Source: Calditrichota bacterium
GTDB lineage: Bacteria; Calditrichota; Calditrichia; Calditrichales; Calditrichaceae
Direction of reading: 5' to 3'
Assembly: GCA_024278755.1 (NCBI GenBank)
Contig: JAJRSO010000049.1
Coordinates: 1 to 64,000, forward strand
DNA: 64,000 bases
Below, in pieces: positions 53,694 through 62,500 of the stretch (within the stretch, counting starts at the first letter, position 1; every line of letters starts with the position of its first letter). Below the pieces are notes generated by a model, which saw only the letters and a program-made list of their open reading frames with translations, searched no databases and was not told where the DNA came from. Position numbers and translations under genes: made by a program.

Positions 53694-54053
53694 ACTAATC
53701 TCCTTGTATTCCGTTCTTATTTTGGAGGCAAGCCCCTTGTCGGTTAAATCCCAAAATACAAACTACAAATCACAAATAAAACCCAAATAATTCAAAATCC
53801 AGGCCTAATACGGGGCTTTCGTTTCATTAAAATAAACTAAAATTGTATCAATTGAAAATCTTAAAAAGACTTCCGGATTAGAAGACGAAAAAAAAGCGTT
53901 CTTTTTTGCTTTATTATCTAAAGGAAAGCACCATTTGATTCGATAATCGTTAAGAATATATTGAATCTTGATTTACAGTTAGGCACACAATAAATTGCTA
54001 TAAATAATTTATTTGTGCTGGATTTTTAAACCTTCCTAATGAAGGAGTTAGAT
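53694..54053. repeat. Intergenic region with text-like direct repeat and promoter
   Basis: No gene is seen here. CCAAAATACAAACTACAAAT at 53751, continuing to 53780, matches CCAAAATACAAGCGCCAAAT at 58292 to 58321 at 26 of 30 positions in the same orientation, so the two copies flank the LVIVD/Ig gene. Near its end the region carries the putative promoter and an imperfect inverted repeat (CACAATAAATT, 53986-53996; AATTTATTTGTG, 54006-54017). Confidence 0.55.
53968..53996 (+). promoter_or_regulatory. Putative sigma-70 promoter of the LVIVD/Ig-repeat gene
   Basis: TTGATT (53968-53973) is followed after exactly 17 bases by TAAATT (53991-53996), the same -10 form as proposed for the IIA gene at 39202. 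The start codon lies about 57 bases on, and an imperfect inverted repeat covers the -10 element. Confidence 0.4.
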
Positions 54054-57000
54054 ATGAATGCCAAAGGCATTATCATTAGTCTGTTTTCCATCTTTCTTTT
54101 ACATATGCAGTCGCCTCTCTACGCGCAGCGGGCCAGCGCCGAATTGATCAGTTCTCATGCGCCGGCTAAACTAAGTTCAGGCGAAATGATTAAAGAGGGA
54201 ATTCAGAATGTTTTTTATCTGAATCAGCGGCTCTATGTGGTAAACATCTGGTCGGGTTTGCAGATTCTGGACGTAAGCGATGTAAAGGCTCCAAAGGAAT
54301 TGGGCGCTTATACCACGGAACACCGGGTATTTAATGTTTTCGTGGACGACCATTTTGCCTATCTTTCTCAGAAAAGCGGCGGAGTTTTATTGCTGGATGT
54401 TTCGGACCCGGCGCATATTAAAAAGGTCGGTCGAATAAAAACAAAGGGTGAAGCCTATTATGTGCTGGCTGCCTATCCAACTGTTTATGTGGCCGAAGAG
54501 GCGCAGTGTATCGGTATTTACGATGTGCAGGACGCCTCGGCTGTTACCGAAACCGGCCGCTTTAAAGGAAAAGGCTGGGCCTGGAGTCTCTTTTTGCAGG
54601 ACAGTATCCTGTACGTGGGCGCCAAAAACGGCGGCCTGGGCATTCTAGATGTTTCCAATCCGGCGGCTCCTAAGATGCTGGGTTCTTTTAACGGCGTTAA
54701 ATTTACCAAATCCATTCAGATTGAAGACGGAATCGCTTATATCGCAGAAGGCCCGGGGGGACTGGTCCTGGTGGATATAAGAAATCCGCGCAAACCGCGC
54801 TTCCTTTCTCATTTAAAAGTCAAAGGTTGGGTAGACAACGCCTTCAAATCCGGTAACAGTGTTTTTCTTTCCAATGATAAAGAACGCAGCCTGCAAATCG
54901 TGGATGTTTCGGACCTTAGGAATCCCATTATGAGCGGCGCTTATAAATCAAAATACAAAATATATGCATCTCTTAAAAAAGGCGTTTACGTCTTTGTTGC
55001 GGCCGATGAACAGTGCCTGATTCTGCGTTACAACCGTCCGCCGGTGATCGAAGCTATCGCGGCACAGACAGTGGATGAGAACCAGCTTCTGGATGTTTTT
55101 CCAACCGCTTCGGACCCGGACAACGACGCTTATTATTTTACGGTTGAAAATTTGCCTCAAAACGCGGTTTTCGATTCTGTAAGCGGTCACCTGAACTGGA
55201 CGCCGGATTTTGAGCAGTCGGGTAGTTACAAAAATGTAAAAATTACCGTCCGTGAAAAAACCGAAAGCGCGCTTTCGGCCTCGGCGTCGTTTGATATTTC
55301 CGTTGTTCATGTAAATCGTTTACCCGAATTACCGCCGGTGCCGCCTGCCGAAGTGCAGGAAAACGCACCGCTTACATTTACCGTTGCCGAGGGCTCGGAC
55401 CCGGATAAAGAAGACGCCGGGAAACTGGTCTATTCTGTAACAGGTCTTCCCGTGGGTGCGCAGTTTGATTCGCTTGCGCGTGTCTTTAGCTGGACGCCCA
55501 CCTACGATCAATCCGGGGTTTATACCTTAACATTTTCCATTACCGATCCGGCCGGTGCAAGCGCCGAGCAAACAACGGTTGTAACGGTAAAACATGTAGA
55601 CCGGAAACCGGTACTGGCCGAAGTGGGCAATAAAACCATTCAGGAAAATGAAGTATTAACCGTTACGCTCGACGGCCGCGATGCGGATAAAGAAGATCAA
55701 TCCGCTCTGAGTTACAAAGCCGAACATCTGCCGCAGGGCGCGGTGTTTGATGCACAGACCGCCACTTTTAGCTGGACGCCCACCTACGATCAATCCGGTG
55801 TTTATAAGGATATCCGTTTTGTCTTTACCGCCGGCGCCTTAAGCGATTCGGTTTCTATTAATATAAACGTGGCGCATGTAAACCGTCCGCCTCAGCTTAA
55901 CGCGATTAGCGCGCAAACGGTAGATGAAAACAAACTGCTCTCCTTCGCCGTTTCCGCATCGGATTTTGATACGGAAGACAGCGGTAAGCTGACCTATTCG
56001 GCCGAACATCTGCCGCAGGGTGCCGTGTTTAATGCCGATTCCGCAAAATTTAGCTGGACGCCCACCTTCGAACAGTCGGGCACTTATCCGGATGTGCTGT
56101 TTATCGTAAATGATCCGTCGGGGCTTAGTGATTCGGTTGCGGTCGAAATAACCGTTGCGCATATAAACCGTGCGCCTCTTCTTTCGGCGTTAGAAGCAAA
56201 AACGGTCGATGAAAACACGGTTTTGGAATTTGACCTGCCCGGCAGCGACCCGGACAAAGAAGACGAAGGGAAACTGGTTTACAGCATAGATAAACTTCCC
56301 GAAGGCGCCGTACTGGAAGGCAACCATTTTAAATGGATGCCGTCATTCGATCAATCGGGCGTCTATCCGCTTCAGTTTACGGTAAGCGACGGCCGTTTGA
56401 GTGACAGTAAAGAGATGACCATTACGGTAAATCATGTGAACCGTCCACCGGTTCTGGAAGCGGTAGCGGCGCAGCAGGTCAATGAAAACGAAGCGCTCTC
56501 GTTTACCGTTCGGGGGGGCGATCCCGATGCGGAGGACAATGGTAAAATAAAAATCAGTGCGGAAAACCTGCCGCAGGGCGCGTTGTTTGACACCACGGGC
56601 AACCAATTCAACTGGACGCCCACCTTCGAACAGTCCGGTGCATGCACAGTGCGTTTTGTACTTACAGACGCCGCCGGTTTAACCGATGCAAAAGAGGTAC
56701 AAATCACAGTTGCCCATGTAAACCGTTCACCGGAATTTCCGTTACAGGCGGCTCAGACGGTGGATGAAAATCAGCCCTTGGTTTACAACCTGATTCCGGC
56801 GACAGATGCGGATAAAGAAGACGAGGGGAAGCTGGTTTATACGGTAAAAGATTTACCGCAGGGCGCCGTTTTTGATGAAAAAAATCTAACCCTGAACTGG
56901 ACGCCAACGTTTGAACAGTCCGGTGAATATACCGTTACACTTAGCGTAAGCGACGGCGCGTTTACCGTGGAGCAGCCGTTACTGATCACCGTTAACCACG

Positions 57001-58142
57001 TGAATCGTCCGCCGGTTATTACCCCGCCGGAGCCCCAGGTTGTGGATGAAAACACACCATGGAACTACACGGTTGTTTACAGTGATCCCGATAAAGAAGA
57101 CGAAGGCAAACTGACGATTTCGGCGGAAAACCTTCCGCCCGACGCCGTTTTTGACGCGGCCGGCGCCACTTTTAGCTGGACGCCCACCTACGATCAATCC
57201 GGTGTTTACGAAGGAATTTCGGTTACCGTAAGCGACCCCGCCGGATTGTCCGATCAAAAAGATTTTACCGTAACGGTGAACCATGTCAACCGTGCGCCAA
57301 AACTGGAAACAGTAGCCGCCGTAACGGTGAAAGAAAACGAAGCGGTTAACTTTACGCTGGCCGCCTCCGATGCGGATAAGGAAGATACGGATAAATTAAC
57401 TTTTGGCGGAACAAACCTGCCGCAGGGAGCACAATTAGACGCTGCTTCCGGCGCCTTTAGCTGGACGCCTACGTTCCTGCAGGCCGGCGCTTATACCGTT
57501 ACATTTAAAGTGACCGACGGAGCGGGACTTAGCGCGGAGCAGAGTACGCAGATTACCGTTACCGATGTGAATCATGCGCCGCAATTAAAGGCTGTGGATA
57601 ACGCATCCGTAAAAGAAAATGAAGCGCTTACGATTTCCGTCTCTGCGCAGGATGAAGATTCGGATAATAAACTGACCTACAGCGCGGACGGTCTGCCCTC
57701 CGGCGCGACGTTCGATGCACAGCGCGGCGTTTTAACCTGGACGCCGGGTTTTGACCAGGCCGGCGACTATTCGGTTACCTTTAAAGTGTCGGATGGTAAA
57801 GAAGAGGCTGAAACCGCGGCAAACATCACGGTGGAAAATGTAAATCGCGCGCCGCAAATCAGCGGCCCTGCCAGTGAAACCGCGCAGACCGGCGAATCTC
57901 TCCGTCTTAGTTACAGCGGCAGCGACGCCGATGGCGACGATCTTTCCTTTGACGCGTCCGGGCTGCCTTCCGGCGCAAGTTTTAATTCCGGTACGTTTAC
58001 CTGGACGCCGGAAGACGGACAGGCCGGCAGTTATTCCATTTCGGTTTCCGTTTCCGACGGGACGGATGAAGCGGAAATGACGACAAAAATAGTGGTAACG
58101 GAAAAACCGGCTCCCGCGCCGCCCGATACTTCCGCTCATTAA
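54054..58142 (+). CDS. Large secreted LVIVD-repeat and Ig-like tandem-repeat protein
   Basis: The 1362-residue protein has a signal peptide (IISLFSIFLLHMQSPLYAQ). Residues about 30-330 form LVIVD-type propeller repeats (LQILDVSD, VLLLDVSDPAHIKKVG, LGILDVSNPAAPKMLG, LVLVDIRNPRKPRFL, LQIVDVSDLRNP). From about residue 330, eleven tandem Ig/cadherin-like units of about 93 residues follow, each with VNRPP, VDEN, a calcium-site-like SDPDKEDEGKL and FSWTPTFEQSGVY. It ends KPAPAPPDTSAH and has no type IX sorting domain. The start at 54054 follows AAGGAG; the ATG at 54039 lies inside that site. A surface adhesion role is inferred. It has its own promoter and terminator. Confidence 0.92.
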   Translation: MNAKGIIISLFSIFLLHMQSPLYAQRASAELISSHAPAKLSSGEMIKEGIQNVFYLNQRLYVVNIWSGLQILDVSDVKAPKELGAYTTEHRVFNVFVDDHFAYLSQKSGGVLLLDVSDPAHIKKVGRIKTKGEAYYVLAAYPTVYVAEEAQCIGIYDVQDASAVTETGRFKGKGWAWSLFLQDSILYVGAKNGGLGILDVSNPAAPKMLGSFNGVKFTKSIQIEDGIAYIAEGPGGLVLVDIRNPRKPRFLSHLKVKGWVDNAFKSGNSVFLSNDKERSLQIVDVSDLRNPIMSGAYKSKYKIYASLKKGVYVFVAADEQCLILRYNRPPVIEAIAAQTVDENQLLDVFPTASDPDNDAYYFTVENLPQNAVFDSVSGHLNWTPDFEQSGSYKNVKITVREKTESALSASASFDISVVHVNRLPELPPVPPAEVQENAPLTFTVAEGSDPDKEDAGKLVYSVTGLPVGAQFDSLARVFSWTPTYDQSGVYTLTFSITDPAGASAEQTTVVTVKHVDRKPVLAEVGNKTIQENEVLTVTLDGRDADKEDQSALSYKAEHLPQGAVFDAQTATFSWTPTYDQSGVYKDIRFVFTAGALSDSVSININVAHVNRPPQLNAISAQTVDENKLLSFAVSASDFDTEDSGKLTYSAEHLPQGAVFNADSAKFSWTPTFEQSGTYPDVLFIVNDPSGLSDSVAVEITVAHINRAPLLSALEAKTVDENTVLEFDLPGSDPDKEDEGKLVYSIDKLPEGAVLEGNHFKWMPSFDQSGVYPLQFTVSDGRLSDSKEMTITVNHVNRPPVLEAVAAQQVNENEALSFTVRGGDPDAEDNGKIKISAENLPQGALFDTTGNQFNWTPTFEQSGACTVRFVLTDAAGLTDAKEVQITVAHVNRSPEFPLQAAQTVDENQPLVYNLIPATDADKEDEGKLVYTVKDLPQGAVFDEKNLTLNWTPTFEQSGEYTVTLSVSDGAFTVEQPLLITVNHVNRPPVITPPEPQVVDENTPWNYTVVYSDPDKEDEGKLTISAENLPPDAVFDAAGATFSWTPTYDQSGVYEGISVTVSDPAGLSDQKDFTVTVNHVNRAPKLETVAAVTVKENEAVNFTLAASDADKEDTDKLTFGGTNLPQGAQLDAASGAFSWTPTFLQAGAYTVTFKVTDGAGLSAEQSTQITVTDVNHAPQLKAVDNASVKENEALTISVSAQDEDSDNKLTYSADGLPSGATFDAQRGVLTWTPGFDQAGDYSVTFKVSDGKEEAETAANITVENVNRAPQISGPASETAQTGESLRLSYSGSDADGDDLSFDASGLPSGASFNSGTFTWTPEDGQAGSYSISVSVSDGTDEAEMTTKIVVTEKPAPAPPDTSAH
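55020..58110 (+). repeat. Eleven tandem Ig-like coding repeats of about 280 bp
   Basis: The units share not only protein but DNA sequence: TTTAGCTGGACGCCCACCTA appears unchanged near 55487, 55770 and 57170, with near copies near 56047, 56611 and 56899. Synonymous sites are preserved as well, which points to recent duplication or gene conversion among units. Copy number may differ between strains, and short-read assemblies may collapse it. Confidence 0.8.
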
Positions 58143-58150
58143 TATTTATT

Positions 58151-58179
58151 AAGCCCGGTTTTTAAATCGGGCTTTTTTT
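58151..58179 (+). terminator. Rho-independent terminator of the LVIVD/Ig gene
   Basis: AAGCCCG pairs with CGGGCTT around GTTTTTAAAT and is followed by TTTTTTTA, ten bases after the stop codon. Confidence 0.92.
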
Positions 58180-58453
58180 ATACATCTTATCGGCGCCGGA
58201 TAAAGAATGTTTTTAAATCCGTAAAAAACTATGTAAACTGTGCTTAACTTTTAAATTTCTCTCAGATTTCTAAAATGAAATTTAGGAAACACCAAAATAC
58301 AAGCGCCAAATAACAAATAAATACCAAAGTTTAAAATTTAAACAGGCCTCTACAAGGTGATTTTTGTTTGAGTTCTAAGTACTTTTTTTTGATATTTATT
58401 TGATTGTTGTTTGTACTTTAGAATTTAAGGTACAATTCTTTAAAGGAGTCCGT
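58180..58453. repeat. Intergenic region with two dispersed repeats
   Basis: This spacer holds the second copy of the 30-base text repeat (58292-58321) and the second copy of the AAAATTTAAACA...CTACAAGGTGATTTTTG repeat (58333-58367; first copy at 45784). A run of T at 58383 and a TAGAATTTAAGGT (58419-58431) follow. No gene is seen; a clear ribosome site (AAAGGAG) at its end belongs to the decayed gene. Confidence 0.55.
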
Positions 58454-59060
58454 ATGGAATACCGGAAGGGAAAAATTGCGGCTGTATTTCAACAAATTAT
58501 TATACGGCCCGCACGCTGGAACCTGGTAAAAGCGTTATTACGCCCGGAGCCGATAATTTAATCTGGATTGCCAAAAAGGATCAACATATTACAAAGAAGT
58601 ATTTTTTTAGCCCGAGTCTTGGCTATGCACGGGGGCTACCATGGCGCTTTGAAACAGGAATTCGTGTTTTATTCCCTTATGCAACGGAAATAAATATACG
58701 GAAACAGCTAAATTCGAAAGCATTCGATTTATTTGATATCGGCGCCGCCCTACATATGGGGTGATTTTTTCCGATGCATTTACAGCGGTTTCGCCGCCCT
58801 ACTACAAGTACGGCCTGACAATTAGCAAGGAGGTCTTAACGGTTCAGCCCTACCTGAGTTACTATCTAACAAACAATATACAATTGTATAAAAACTCTGA
58901 GGTTGGACCCGATTTCTCAATTATTTGTTTTGGCGTTGCGCTGCCCTATAAGGAAGACTGGATTTTTCCGGAGTTTAATTACTCTGTTAACAATCACAAC
59001 GGCAAGGGGTTTGTAACATTCGGAATTGGACTTCGTGCATCCATAGGAAAACCAGATTGA
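58454..59060 (+). pseudogene. Decayed lipoprotein / outer-membrane protein gene
   Basis: The ATG at 58454 has a good AAAGGAG site, but its frame ends after 35 codons. Another frame, entered near 58490, reads GCISTNYYTARTLEPGKS, a lipobox-like cysteine followed by conserved-looking beta-strand sequence (SPSLGYARGLPWRFETGIRV), up to a stop at 58762. The rest (58761-59060, IFSDAFTAVSPPYYKYGLTI and onward to GIGLRASIGKPD) is in a third frame joined near the GGGG run at 58758. Two frame changes and the lack of a signal peptide show a broken gene. Family not recognised. The DUF2164 gene follows by eight bases. Confidence 0.75.
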
Positions 59061-59068
59061 GGTGAAAA

Positions 59069-59323
59069 GTGAAAAATATCGAATTTTCAAAAGAAGAAAA
59101 AAATAGAATGATTCAAAATATCCGTCAATATTTTGAAGAGGAACTGAATCAGGAAATCGGTCAGTTTGACGCCGAATTTCTGCTGGATTTTTTTGCAGAA
59201 ACGATAGGCGTTTATTTTTATAACCAGGGGTTGCGGGATGCGCAGATGGTTTTAAAAGACCGCTTAGACAGCATTGCAGACGCCATTTATGATATTGAAA
59301 AGCCGACGGAGTTTTCGCGGTAG
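59069..59323 (+). CDS. DUF2164 family protein
   Basis: The 84-residue protein matches DUF2164: FSKEEKNRMIQNIRQYFEEELNQEIGQFDAEFLLDFFAETIGVYFYNQGLRDAQ (cores IRQYFEEELNQEIGQFDAEF and FYNQGLRDAQ) is the conserved part. It is mostly helical and soluble, and its function is unknown. It starts with GTG, preceded by GAGGTGAA. It would be co-transcribed with the broken lipoprotein gene upstream. Confidence 0.88.
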   Translation: MKNIEFSKEEKNRMIQNIRQYFEEELNQEIGQFDAEFLLDFFAETIGVYFYNQGLRDAQMVLKDRLDSIADAIYDIEKPTEFSR

Positions 59324-59384
59324 AGATAGATGGATCGGTAATTCGGAGAAGCGCCGGTTTGGAGGGTCTTGGGCCTCTCAGGGG

Positions 59385-59437
59385 CAGTTTCTAACTAAAA
59401 CGCAAAGTACGCAAGTTTCGCCAGGAAAAGTTAAAAA
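59385..59437 (+). repeat. Second copy of the 52-bp dispersed repeat
   Basis: This copy starts AGTTTCTAACTAAAACGCAA and continues with AAGTACGCAAGTTTCGCCAG and GAAAAGTTAAAAA. It is about 80% identical by eye to 50387-50438 and in the same orientation. It belongs to the AACGCAAAG class of text-like intergenic sequences. The spacer 59324-59589 has no credible gene. Confidence 0.6.
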
Positions 59438-59589
59438 AGGTTCAATTGTGGACGTGTACAATCTACCAGGCATTTACTACGTTTGCCGCGTTTAGCGCTT
59501 CATTATGCAACAACCTTTTAGCAGATAACAAAGAATTCCCCGCGGGGGTACAGTTAAAAATCAAATACTCATTTTCCGGAGAATAACAT

Positions 59590-62500
59590 ATGAGCCTATT
59601 AAAACGGGCAGAACAAATCTTAATCGGATTTCAGTCGGGGAAAGAAGCGCACACAGCGGAGGAACAGTCGGCTCTTTTTGACGCGCTCAATGGATTGTTT
59701 AGTGAAATTGTAACATCAAATGGGCTGAAAGCAGATGCAGAGCTCGGTGACGTTCTACAGGCCGTGCTGGAAACGGCCGTCGTTAACGGTTTTGCCTTCA
59801 GTAACGCCGTCCAACTGGAACCGGATGTTTTTTTCAATATTGGCGTTTATCTTCATAAAACGAGTAAAGATGCAACCAGCCGCTTTAACGGTCTGATTCA
59901 TTCCTATCTCGATTTGTTTCGGCACAGCGGATTTCTAAAAAAAATATACGATCAGCCACGCTGGCCCGGGTTAATCGAACAGCTTATTGTTTCCTCTAAT
60001 TACACCGTCCACAAACTTATCCGGCAGCGGGTAAAAGCCTATCCGCCAAAAAGCCTCTTCCGGGTACTGGAAGGGAATTCCGAAACACAGTATTCATGGA
60101 AAGAGGTCAATAAACGTATCCGCCAGTTTAGCCAGGCGCTGCTGAGTCTTTCGCACGGGCAGGAAGAAAAGACGTTTAAAATTGCTTTTTTAATGGAGAA
60201 CAGCCTGGATATGGCGCTGCTCGATTTAGCCTGTCTTAGTACCGGTATTGTAAATATTATGATTCCCGCGGCGTCCGTTCCGGAACAGATTGAATTTATC
60301 TTAAAGCAGACCGGCGCTTCCGTAATTTTATTGGGCAGCGACAAACATTTGGCAAAGGTAAAAGCGGTAAAGGCAAAACTTCCGTTTTTAAAAATCGGAG
60401 TACTGCTTAAAGGCAGCAGTATTGACGAATGGGTAATTAGTCTGGATGAACTGCTTCTGCGCGGAAGCGCTGTGGGAGAAGAAGAACTGGTGCAGCGTCG
60501 TAAAAAAATTCGCAACGGACAACTGGCCACGGTGATGTATACTTCGGGAACAACCGGTCTGCCCAAAGGCATCATGTTTTCACAGATTAATATTATTTAC
60601 AAGCGTTTCTGCCGGGCTATGGCCCTACCGGAAATCGGACAGGAAGACCGGTTCCTTGCCTATTTGCCGCTGTTTCATACCTTTGGCCGTTGGCTGGAAA
60701 TGACCGGCAGTGTCTTCTGGGCGGCGGAATACGTGTTTATGGAGAATCCGGCGGTAGCCACCATGCTGGATAATATGAAACGGGTGCATCCGACGGTATT
60801 TATCAGCATTCCAAAGAAATGGATGCAGTTGTACGAGCATGCCGCTACGCATATGAATGTTGAACTGGATGATGAACGGCAGATTAAAGAGTTTGTAGAG
60901 CAGGCTACGGGAGGACAACTGCGCTGGGGACTTTCCGCCGCCGGTTATCTGGAGCCGGATGTGTTCCGCTTTTTTCAGCAAAACGGCGTCCATTTAATGA
61001 GCGGATTTGGGATGACCGAAGCCACTGGCGGCATCACGATGACCGACGCTAATCATTATAAAGATAATTCTCTGGGGCGGCCGTTGCCCGGAATCGACGT
61101 GAAGCTGGGTGAAGATGGTGAAATGCTCATCCGCGGCGGCTATGTAATGATGGGCTACTACGGAACAACGGCCGGAGGGCAGGAACCGTTTATCGACGGC
61201 TGGTTTCCCACCGGTGATATTATGCATCAATACGAAGACGGCCAGTATGAAATTATCGACCGTAAAAAAGAGATTTATAAAAATATTAAGGGCGAAACCA
61301 TTGCGCCGCAGAAAATAGAAAACCTCTTCCGCGATTTCGAATATGTACAGCAGGTCTTTCTGGCCGGGGATCACAAACCTTTTAATACCGTTTTAATTTA
61401 TCCAAATCCCGACCATCGCGATAAAGTACTGCAAGAAATGGATGCAGAAGAACGACACAATTATTTTGCTTCGGTAGTGGTGACGGTGAATAAATTTTTA
61501 GCGCCATTCGAACGTATTTTGGATTTTCGTTTGATCGATCGGCCCTTTGATGCCAAAAAAGGCGAGTTAACACCGAAGGGTACCTATAAACGCAGAATAA
61601 TTGAGAAAAATTTTGAATCCTTTATCAGCGCCATGTACGAAAAGAACTATATCTCTTTGCACCTGGGAGAAATAGAGATACGGGTCCCGAACTGGTTCTT
61701 ACGGGAAAAAGGATGTCTGAGCCAGGATTTGCGAGCGGCGGAAAACGGCATTGTGATTGAAAAATACGGTTTATCACTTCCCATACGGAAAAAGGAAGGG
61801 ACGGAACATCTGTACCGTATCGGAGATTTTGTTTATTTTTGCAGTAAACCGTTTATCGATTTTCAGATTTTCCTCGCTAATCCTTTCTACTGGTTAGGCA
61901 ACCGCGCCTTAACCGATTTTGCCGGAGAGTCTATTTTTCAGTGGTACCGTCTTGATGCGCCCGACCCGGAAATACGTTTTATGGAACGAGTCGGCGTGTC
62001 TTCGCTTTCCGGGGAGGAACAGGAGGAATTTGAGCGTATGCAGGCGGGCGGCGAACGATCGCTTTTTGGCCTAAACCTGGCGGTAAAGCACCTGTTTAGC
62101 GGCGGGGAAGAGGATGTCCTTTCGGCCGTACGGTATTTAGATTTAATTCTAAACGACGAGCATCTGCCCATCTATCCCCTTGTTTTTGAATTAATTCAGC
62201 AGCCGGCTTACGCCCGTTTAAAAACGGCGAAACGGGAAATATTTAAAATCGGTCTAAAGCTGTTCCGCGGCGCTGATTTTAAAAAATATGTCTCGGTGTG
62301 GTTACAGGCCGAGGCCGAACTTCTAAATGATGAAATAAACAGTTTTATCGTAAAAACCCGCAAAGGGGAAGATGATTTAACGGCGATACATTCGCTGATT
62401 AAATCCGAACTGGCAAAACTCCATCCAACCAGTCGCTTAAAACACACGCCCATTGCCGGTCTGCTCTTCCTGCTGGGCGATTTTGGCATTCTGCACCCCA

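Noticed and set aside
59274-59495. 73-codon plus-strand frame after DUF2164
   Set aside because: It overlaps DUF2164 in another frame and then runs through the dispersed repeat; the translation looks like shadow sequence.
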